This document shows, piece after piece, positions 58,482-64,000 of a stretch of DNA of 64,000 bases. A program made the position numbers and the translations under genes. The notes under the pieces are model-generated. The model was not told where the DNA came from, did not search any database, and was given only the letters and a program-made list of their open reading frames with translations. The stretch's first letter is position 1; every line of letters begins with the position of its first letter. The stretch is from Streptomyces sp. NBC_01224 (GTDB taxonomy: Bacteria > Actinomycetota > Actinomycetes > Streptomycetales > Streptomycetaceae), in contig NZ_CP108529.1 in NCBI RefSeq assembly GCF_036002945.1, forward strand, positions 7,497,001 to 7,561,000, in the 5' to 3' direction.

Positions 58482-58755
58482 CCCGCAGCGGTCGCTCCGA
58501 CCACACGGGCGTCGTCATGATCCGGTTCCACTCCTGGTCATGGCGGCCCGGCAGGGTCCGTCCCGTGCCCTCCCAATGACGCAACAGGGACCGGTAGATG
58601 GGCGGGTCGGTGGAGTGCGACGCCGGTCGCGGCGTGGACCGGGGAGCCATGGGCTGCGGCACCGGCTGTGAACCGGGCTGCGGAACCGATTCTTCGGCGG
58701 TCGGAGCGGCGAGACGGCGGCGACCGGGGCCGGCCGTTGAGTGCAGCAGGGTCAT
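58444..58755 (-). CDS. Small conserved-looking hypothetical protein
   Basis: A 103-residue protein: a Pro/Ser/Gln-rich disordered first half and a compact second half (PIYRSLLRHWEGTGRTLPG, HDQEWNRI, VWSERPLRVSA). The second half looks like small Streptomyces proteins of unknown function that share the Y-LLR-W-GRTLPG-D-EW pattern. It overlaps the end of the acyl-CoA dehydrogenase gene by 38 nt in the opposite direction. A convincing start is lacking, so the true N-terminus may be internal. The flanking stretch to 58946 holds nothing else. Confidence 0.55.
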   Translation of the reverse strand: MTLLHSTAGPGRRRLAAPTAEESVPQPGSQPVPQPMAPRSTPRPASHSTDPPIYRSLLRHWEGTGRTLPGRHDQEWNRIMTTPVWSERPLRVSASQDPRGGAR

Positions 58756-58946
58756 GCCTGGCCAACGGTGCGGGGCGGGCCCGGGTCACTGCCCGGCCGA
58801 TTCGAGAGCCCGTTCGCCGGGTCCCCGGGCGGCGGAGTTTCATCGACAGCGGGCACCACGTCGGCCGGGCCGTCGTGGTGCAGCGCAGATGTGCCGGATG
58901 AGCCCTGATGCGTCCGGGCGGTCCCGCGCGGGTGCGGGAAGGGCCC

Positions 58947-59345
58947 TCAGGCGGCGTCGCGGCGCATCTGCGGAACCCGCAGCGGGCGCGAGCCGGGGCC
59001 GCCGGCATGCGAGAACGGCTGCATGCGCCAGTCGAGTCCCTGGGGGAGCGTCAACAGCAGGGCCGTCTCCTGCTCCTGCAGGTCGAGCGACTCGTCGGCG
59101 GGCCGCGCCTGGGACGCCGCGCGGCCGGTGCCGGCACAGACCGTCAGAACGAATGGATTCCACGGAGTCGGGCACAGCGCGTGCTCCGGCAGTACGTCCT
59201 CGTCCGCCAGCAGCGCGATCGGCTGCGCGCAGTCCGGGCAGATCACCCGGTACATCTCGAACATGTCGTACGCGTCGGGAGCGGTGTCCTCGACCGGATC
59301 AACGGGCTCCGGTTCGGTACGTCCGGTGAGCTTCAGGCTCTGCAT
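58947..59345 (-). CDS. Hypothetical protein with a short zinc-ribbon-like motif
   Basis: A 132-residue protein of unknown function. A CPDCAQPIALLADE segment near residue 40, and a further cysteine in EHALCPTPW, suggest a small zinc-ribbon or metal site. The rest is mixed alpha/beta with no signal or membrane segment. ATG 59345 (MQSLKLTGRTEP) lies behind GGGGGG. It is divergent from the second Lrp gene, with 203 nt between them, and may be its target. Likely a Streptomyces-specific family. Confidence 0.65.
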   Translation of the reverse strand: MQSLKLTGRTEPEPVDPVEDTAPDAYDMFEMYRVICPDCAQPIALLADEDVLPEHALCPTPWNPFVLTVCAGTGRAASQARPADESLDLQEQETALLLTLPQGLDWRMQPFSHAGGPGSRPLRVPQMRRDAA

Positions 59346-59548
59346 GGGAAATTCCCCCCTCAGGTGGGCCGACAAGGCGCCACGGCCTCGACCACAGCAA
59401 GCACTTCCCGTCGCGCATCGGCCGTAACCACGAGGGGGTCGACTACCCACCCGTAAACCTGTGGCATTCGTCACATGGTCGCCGCAGGTGCCCTTCCGGG
59501 GCCCTCACCGCTGTGCCTGGAGGGACCTGGGGCAATAGGTTGATCCGT

Positions 59549-59989
59549 ATGGAGGAGTTGGACCGACAGATCGTGGAGTTGCTCGTCAAGGACGGGCGGA
59601 TGAGCTACACCGACCTGGGCAAGGCCACGGGCCTGTCCACCTCGGCGGTTCATCAGCGCGTCCGCAGGCTGGAGCAGCGCGGAGTGATCCGGGGCTATGC
59701 CGCGGTCGTCGACCCGGAGGCCGTCGGCCTGCCGCTCACCGCGTTCATCTCGGTGAAACCCTTCGACCCGAGCGCGCCGGACGACATCGCGGAGCGGCTC
59801 GCGGGCGTCCCTGAGCTGGAGGCGTGTCACAGCGTCGCGGGTGACGAGAACTACATCCTCAAGGTGCGTGTCGCGACCCCGCTGGAGCTGGAACACCTGC
59901 TCACCCGGATCCGCTCGCTGGCCGGTGTCTCCACCCGGACCACCGTCGTACTCTCCACGCCGTACGAGGCCCGGCCCCCGCAGATCTGA
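59549..59989 (+). CDS. Lrp/AsnC-family transcriptional regulator 2
   Basis: A 146-residue Lrp/AsnC protein: winged HTH at about 4-55 (LGKATGLSTSAVHQRVRRLEQRG) and the RAM domain (AFISVKPFDPSAPDDIAERL, ACHSVAGDENYILKVRV). ATG 59549 (MEELDRQIVELL) gives the usual family length. It is 46 nt upstream of a YtcJ-like amidohydrolase gene in the same direction and divergent from a small hypothetical gene; it probably regulates one or both in response to an amino acid. Confidence 0.87.
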   Translation: MEELDRQIVELLVKDGRMSYTDLGKATGLSTSAVHQRVRRLEQRGVIRGYAAVVDPEAVGLPLTAFISVKPFDPSAPDDIAERLAGVPELEACHSVAGDENYILKVRVATPLELEHLLTRIRSLAGVSTRTTVVLSTPYEARPPQI

Positions 59990-60035
59990 GGGGGCCGCGG
60001 AACGCACGGGTCCGGGCAGGCGCGAGACTGGTCCC

Positions 60036-61682
60036 ATGACCGAGAGCACCGCCCCCCAGAGCGAACACCGCACCGTGCTGCTGCGCGGTGGAGACGTCCA
60101 CAGCCCCGCCGACCCCTTCGCCACCGCCATGGTGGTCGAACGCGGCCATGTCGCCTGGGTGGGCTCGGAAGGGGCCGCCGACGCCTTCGCGAGCGGCGTC
60201 GACGAAGTGATCGACCTCGAAGGTGCGCTGGTCACCCCCGCGTTCACCGATGCCCACGTCCACACCACATCGACCGGCCTGGCCCTCACCGGCCTCGACC
60301 TCTCCGGTGCCCGGACCCTCGACGAGGCGCTCGGTCTCCTGCGCGCGTACGGGGCGGCGCACCCCGCGGACCGGGTCGTCCTCGGCCACGGCTGGGACGC
60401 CACACGCTGGCCGGATCAACGCCCGCCGTCGCGCGGCGAGCTCGACGCGGCCGCCGGCGGACGGCCGGTGTACCTGCCCCGTATCGATGTGCACTCCGCG
60501 GTCGTCACCACCGCCCTGCTCGATCTGGTCCCGGGCGTCACCCGACTGACCGGGTACCACCCCGACGCCCCGCTGACCGGCGCCGCCCACCACGCGGTGC
60601 GCTCCGCGGCCCACGGCGCCGTCTCGCCGCAGCAGCGCGCCGACGCCCAGCGCGCCGCTCTGCGCCGCGCCGCGTCGCTCGGCATCGGTACCGTCCACGA
60701 GTGCGGCGGCCCGGACATCTCCGACGAGGAGGACTTCGTCGCGCTGCTCAAGCTCGCCGCGACGGAGAGCGGTCCACGGGTCTTCGGCTACTGGGCCGAG
60801 CAGGTCGGCGACGAGAAGGACGCCCGCCGCATCCGGGAACTCGGTGCGATCGGCGCCGCCGGGGACCTCTTCGTCGACGGCTCGCTCGGCTCGCACACCG
60901 CCTGCCTGCACGAGCCGTACGCCGACGGTCCGCCCGGACACACGGGCACCGCCCACCTGGACGCGGCGCGGATCGCCGCCCATGTCACCGCCTGCACCGA
61001 GGCCGGGCTGCAGGCCGGCTTCCACGCCATCGGCGACGCGGCGGTCTCCGCCGTGGTGGAGGGCGTCCGGGCCGCCTCCGAGACGCTCGGCCTGGCCCGG
61101 ATCCGGGCCGCCCGGCACCGTATCGAGCATGCCGAGATGCTCACCCCCGAGACCGTCGCCGCCTTCGCGGAGCTGGGTCTGACCGCTTCCGTACAGCCTG
61201 CCTTCGACGCGGCCTGGGGCGGCGAGGAGGGCATGTACGCGCATCGGCTCGGCGCCGAGCGGGCCAGGACCCTCAACCCGTACGCGGCGCTCCTGCGGGC
61301 CGGTGTGCCCCTGGCCTTCGGCTCGGACAGCCCCGTGACCCCGTTGGACCCGTGGGGGACCGTACGGGCCGCCGCATTCCATCGCACGCCCGAGCACCGG
61401 ATCTCCGTACGGGCCGGCTTCACCGCCCACACCAGGGGCGGCTGGCGGGCCGTCGGCCGCGACGACGCGGGGATCCTGGTACCCGGCGCCCCGGCCGACT
61501 ATGCGATCTGGCGCACCGCTGACCTGGTGGTCCAGGCCCCGGACGACCGGGTCGCCCGCTGGTCGACCGACCCGAGGTCGGGAACGCCCGGCCTGCCGGA
61601 CCTCACCCCGGGTGCCGAGCTCCCGGTCTGCCTGAGCACCGCGGTCTTCGGACAAAATGTCTACGTACGGCCGAACGAGTGA
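60036..61682 (+). CDS. Amidohydrolase family 3 protein (YtcJ-like)
   Basis: A metal-dependent hydrolase of 548 residues. The N-terminal small beta domain (LLRGGDVHSP...VVERGHVAWVG) is followed by the barrel with metal ligands in FTDAHVHT (about 75), HAIGDAAV, RHRIEHAEM and FGSDSPVTP, ending with a second beta part. YtcJ-like enzymes hydrolyse N-acyl amines, imides or similar bonds; the substrate is not known. It begins 46 nt after the second Lrp gene, suggesting co-transcription and amino-acid-responsive control. Confidence 0.85.
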   Translation: MTESTAPQSEHRTVLLRGGDVHSPADPFATAMVVERGHVAWVGSEGAADAFASGVDEVIDLEGALVTPAFTDAHVHTTSTGLALTGLDLSGARTLDEALGLLRAYGAAHPADRVVLGHGWDATRWPDQRPPSRGELDAAAGGRPVYLPRIDVHSAVVTTALLDLVPGVTRLTGYHPDAPLTGAAHHAVRSAAHGAVSPQQRADAQRAALRRAASLGIGTVHECGGPDISDEEDFVALLKLAATESGPRVFGYWAEQVGDEKDARRIRELGAIGAAGDLFVDGSLGSHTACLHEPYADGPPGHTGTAHLDAARIAAHVTACTEAGLQAGFHAIGDAAVSAVVEGVRAASETLGLARIRAARHRIEHAEMLTPETVAAFAELGLTASVQPAFDAAWGGEEGMYAHRLGAERARTLNPYAALLRAGVPLAFGSDSPVTPLDPWGTVRAAAFHRTPEHRISVRAGFTAHTRGGWRAVGRDDAGILVPGAPADYAIWRTADLVVQAPDDRVARWSTDPRSGTPGLPDLTPGAELPVCLSTAVFGQNVYVRPNE

Positions 61683-61791
61683 CGTCCGGACATTTCGTAC
61701 CGCCGATCGAAGACGTCCCCGCTCCGCCGCGACCTGCGGATCTTCGCTACTGACCAGGCAAGTTCCGTAAACATTGCAGGTCAGGCACCTA

Positions 61792-61822
61792 TTGACAGAA
61801 CGCGCCCATCGGCCGGTAGGTT
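61792..61822 (+). promoter_or_regulatory. Candidate vegetative promoter of ppm
   Basis: TTGACA (61792-61797) with TAGGTT (61817-61822), a 19-nt spacer, slightly long. The 551-nt gap 61683-62233 holds no gene; a promoter here would give an untranslated leader of about 400 nt with several GC-rich stems, none of a class I know. Confidence 0.4.
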
Positions 61823-62233
61823 CGGCCGAGTCCACCACAGGACGTCCGACCGGTTAAACCTCCACGCAGTCGTCGAACGCCGCTGGGTCATGGGGTGCTG
61901 TGCCGCACCGGCGCACCACCACTGACAGCCAGGTTCAGCGCCCGCGCCTCGGGGGCGAGGGGAGGTTTCAGCCGGACGGTAGGTGCGACCCGGGTGGGGC
62001 CCGGACGTTCAGTAGACAACGGCTCTAGGTCGACCCGCAGCCAGCGGGTCCCAGGTCGGCCCGAAGGGCGCTGGGCCCCCATCCGTAGTTCCCGTCGGGT
62101 TCCCGTCAGGGGGTCTGTCCGTACTTCCCTCCTTCTGTCCGTGGCGGTGTCCGCTCCCGCCCGACCGCGTCGGTATCGGGCCCCCGCCCGCTGGATATGG
62201 TGTGCACCTGCGTACGGACTTAAGGGGCAGTAA

Positions 62234-63001
62234 GTGAACGACGGCGGTCAGAGGCGATACGGCCCGCTCGGCAGAACCTTGGTGATCATTCCGACCTACA
62301 ACGAGGCCGAGAACATCAAGCCGATCGTGAGCCGGGTGCGCGCCGCTGTGCCGGAAGCCGACATCCTTGTCGCCGACGACAACAGCCCTGACGGCACCGG
62401 CAAGATCGCCGACGAGCTCGCCTCGGCCGATGACCAGGTCCAGGTGCTGCACCGCAAGGGCAAGGAAGGGCTGGGCGCGGCCTATCTCGCGGGCTTCCGC
62501 TGGGGCATCGAGCACGGTTACGGCGTGCTCGTGGAGATGGACGCCGACGGCTCCCACCAGCCCGAGGAGCTGCCCCGTCTGCTCACCGCGCTCAAGGGTG
62601 CCGACCTGGTGCTCGGTTCCCGCTGGGTGCCGGGCGGGCGGGTGGTCAACTGGCCCAAGTCCAGGGAAATGATCTCCCGCGGCGGCAGTACGTACTCCCG
62701 GCTCCTCCTCGGGCTGCGGACCAGGGACGTCACGGGTGGCTACCGGGCTTTCCGCGCCGAGACCCTGGAGGGCATCGGCCTCGACCAGGTCGCCTCGCAG
62801 GGCTACTGCTTCCAGGTCGACCTGGCCCGTCGCGCCATCGACGCCGGGTATCACGTCGTCGAGGTCCCCATCACCTTCGTGGACCGCGAGATCGGCGACT
62901 CGAAGATGAGCCGCGACATCCTGGTCGAGGCGCTCTGGCGGGTCACCTCCTGGGGTGTCACCTCCCGTACGAACCGGGTCCTCGGCCGCAAGGCGACCTG
63001 A
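62234..63001 (+). CDS. ppm: Polyprenol monophosphomannose synthase
   Basis: A family 2 glycosyltransferase of 255 residues of the dolichol-phosphate-mannose synthase type: IPTYNEAENI at the start, ADDNSPDGTG, VEMDADGSHQPEELP (the DxD-type metal site) and GYCFQVDLA. It transfers mannose from GDP-mannose to polyprenol phosphate, which feeds protein O-mannosylation and lipoglycan synthesis on the outer membrane face. It is a soluble single-domain form without a transmembrane tail; the apolipoprotein acyltransferase often fused or adjacent in actinobacteria is not in this window. GTG start behind GGGG. Confidence 0.88.
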   Translation: MNDGGQRRYGPLGRTLVIIPTYNEAENIKPIVSRVRAAVPEADILVADDNSPDGTGKIADELASADDQVQVLHRKGKEGLGAAYLAGFRWGIEHGYGVLVEMDADGSHQPEELPRLLTALKGADLVLGSRWVPGGRVVNWPKSREMISRGGSTYSRLLLGLRTRDVTGGYRAFRAETLEGIGLDQVASQGYCFQVDLARRAIDAGYHVVEVPITFVDREIGDSKMSRDILVEALWRVTSWGVTSRTNRVLGRKAT

Positions 63002-63086
63002 GCCACCGAAGGCGGCGGGCGTCGGTCCGCCGCTCGTGATCACCCCCATACGCCGATCGGACGCCTGTACGGGCACACTGGGGACC

Positions 63087-63674
63087 ATGACGACCGGCAC
63101 ACCGCCCCAGACCGCCCCCAGGCGCTCACGCGCCCGTACCTTCGTCCCCCTCGCCATCGCCGCCTGGGCGGTGCTGGAGATCTGGCTGCTCACCGTCGTG
63201 GCCGATACAGCGGGCGGGTTCACCGTGCTGCTGCTCCTGGTGGCGGGGATCGTGCTCGGGGCCGCGGTGATGAAGCGGGCCGGCCGCCGGGCCTTCCGCA
63301 ATCTCACCGAGACGCTCCAGCAGATGCCGGGGCAGCCCGGGGCCGCCGCTCCGCAGGCCGCACCCTCGGGCGGCAAGGGCAACGGCTTCCTGATGCTGGC
63401 CGGGCTGCTGCTGATGATTCCGGGGATCATCTCGGACGTGGCGGGGCTTCTGCTGCTCGTGCCGCCGGTCCGTTCGATGACGGGCCGGTACGCGGAGCGG
63501 TCGCTGGAGCGCCGCATGCGCGCCGCGAACTCCGGCGGCCTCTCCGACGCCTTCCAGCAGGCCCGTATTCACCGGCCGGACGGAAAGATCGTGCAGGGTG
63601 AGGTCATCCGCCAGGAAGGCACACAGCCGGGTTCCCGCCCCGACGAGGGCCCCCGGCCGCCGCTGACCCCCTGA
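63087..63674 (+). CDS. FxsA-family membrane protein
   Basis: A 195-residue membrane protein of the FxsA family: two to four hydrophobic segments (FVPLAIAAWAVLEIWLL, VLLLLVAGIVLGAAV, FLMLAGLLLMIPGIISD) and an LVPPVRSM loop, then a polar C-terminal tail with no conserved motif. FxsA was named for suppressing phage F exclusion in E. coli; its function in actinobacteria is unknown. The ATG lies behind GGGGA. The gene is followed by a strong bidirectional terminator. Confidence 0.87.
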   Translation: MTTGTPPQTAPRRSRARTFVPLAIAAWAVLEIWLLTVVADTAGGFTVLLLLVAGIVLGAAVMKRAGRRAFRNLTETLQQMPGQPGAAAPQAAPSGGKGNGFLMLAGLLLMIPGIISDVAGLLLLVPPVRSMTGRYAERSLERRMRAANSGGLSDAFQQARIHRPDGKIVQGEVIRQEGTQPGSRPDEGPRPPLTP

Positions 63675-63690
63675 TACCGGACCGTGACGC

Positions 63691-63745
63691 GACAGAGCCG
63701 CGGGCTGTGACACACGCTCGGTGTGTCACAGCCCGCGGCTCTGTC
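63691..63745. terminator. 25-bp perfect bidirectional terminator hairpin
   Basis: Arms 63691-63715 and 63721-63745 are exact inverted copies around a 5-nt loop, between convergent fxsA-family and rbpA genes. It will terminate both transcripts. Confidence 0.95.
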
Positions 63746-63764
63746 GTATTGCGGTGTTACGCGG

Positions 63765-64000
63765 TCAGGCAGACTTCCTGCTGTCCCGCGGATGCACGGC
63801 GATGTTCATGGCTCCGGAGCGCAGAACCGCCAGCCTCTCGGCCAGCACCTCCTCCAGCTCCTCGCGTGTGCGCCGCTCCATGAGCATGTCCCAGTGCGTA
63901 CGCGCAGGCTTGCCCTTCTTCTCCTCGGGGCCATCCCCGTCCACCAGGAGTGCCATGGCGCCGCACGCCTTGCACTCCCACTCCGGCGGAATTTCCGCCT
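63765..64000 (-). CDS. rbpA: RNA polymerase-binding protein RbpA, partial
   Basis: The last 78 codons of RbpA, cut by the window's right edge: EIPPEWECKACG (core zinc-finger cysteines), the basic linker KKGKPARTHWDMLMERRT and the sigma-interacting domain EELEEVLAERLAVLRSG. RbpA binds the sigma subunit and the beta subunit to stabilise open complexes at vegetative promoters and is specific to actinobacteria. The start is outside the window. It supports assignment of the window to an actinobacterium. Confidence 0.93.
   Translation of the reverse strand, partial: AEIPPEWECKACGAMALLVDGDGPEEKKGKPARTHWDMLMERRTREELEEVLAERLAVLRSGAMNIAVHPRDSRKSA

Noticed and set aside
1..64000. CRISPR array, rRNA operon or replication origin
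   Set aside because: No regularly spaced repeats, rRNA-like sequence or DnaA-box cluster was seen.

Overview
The window is 64 kb of high-GC actinobacterial chromosome, almost certainly Streptomyces. The evidence is third-position G/C codon use, many GTG starts, GTGA/TGATG stop-start overlaps, an RbpA gene, an FMN riboswitch with a rib-hisEG operon, twin-arginine secreted proteins, a terpene cyclase, chitinase remnants with Streptomyces-type promoter repeats, and HrdB-type promoters. All calls come from reading the sequence; no database search was run.

Layout. 0-2.6 kb: the edge of a terpene synthase gene, then guaB1. 2.7-7.6 kb: an amino-acid catabolic group with an aldehyde dehydrogenase, an Lrp/AsnC regulator, and davA/davB-type genes of the lysine-to-5-aminovalerate route. 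7.6-26.4 kb: a large catabolic island. On the minus strand it has an IclR regulator, a Tat-secreted probable beta-helix protein, a Gfo/Idh/MocA oxidoreductase, a sugar ABC importer (lipoprotein and two permeases, no ATPase), an epimerase-like protein, a DapA-family lyase, a 2-hydroxyacid dehydrogenase and a FAH-fold hydrolase. On the plus strand it has a class III aminotransferase, an enolase-superfamily dehydratase, an amidohydrolase, an SDR and a second Tat-secreted paralogue. The set resembles a non-phosphorylative sugar-acid pathway (dehydratase, SDR, FAH hydrolase) joined to secreted depolymerase-like proteins. Its substrate cannot be named from sequence. The 5' 600 bp of the two secreted-protein genes form a nearly perfect inverted repeat.

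26.4-33.4 kb: an acetyltransferase, a uracil/xanthine-type permease, an alginate-lyase-family pseudogene, a divergent MFS/ROK pair, an NAD(P)-binding protein and a chitinase remnant. 33.5-39.7 kb: FMN riboswitch, ribD-ribE-ribM-ribBA-ribH, hisE-hisG and a small membrane protein. 39.8-46.8 kb: two CNNM/CorC-type proteins, a TPR-AAA ATPase, a uridine-kinase-like protein and a secreted C39-like peptidase.

46.8-57 kb is accessory DNA with many broken genes: tyrosine-recombinase, MFS, LGFP-repeat, IS5-family, Tn3-family and chitinase fragments. Within it lies an ECF41-type sigma factor with two carboxymuconolactone-decarboxylase-family genes, each preceded by an ECF41-like promoter. 57-64 kb returns to core-like genes: acyl-CoA dehydrogenase, a second Lrp, a YtcJ-like amidohydrolase, polyprenol-phosphate mannose synthase, an FxsA protein and, cut by the window end, rbpA.
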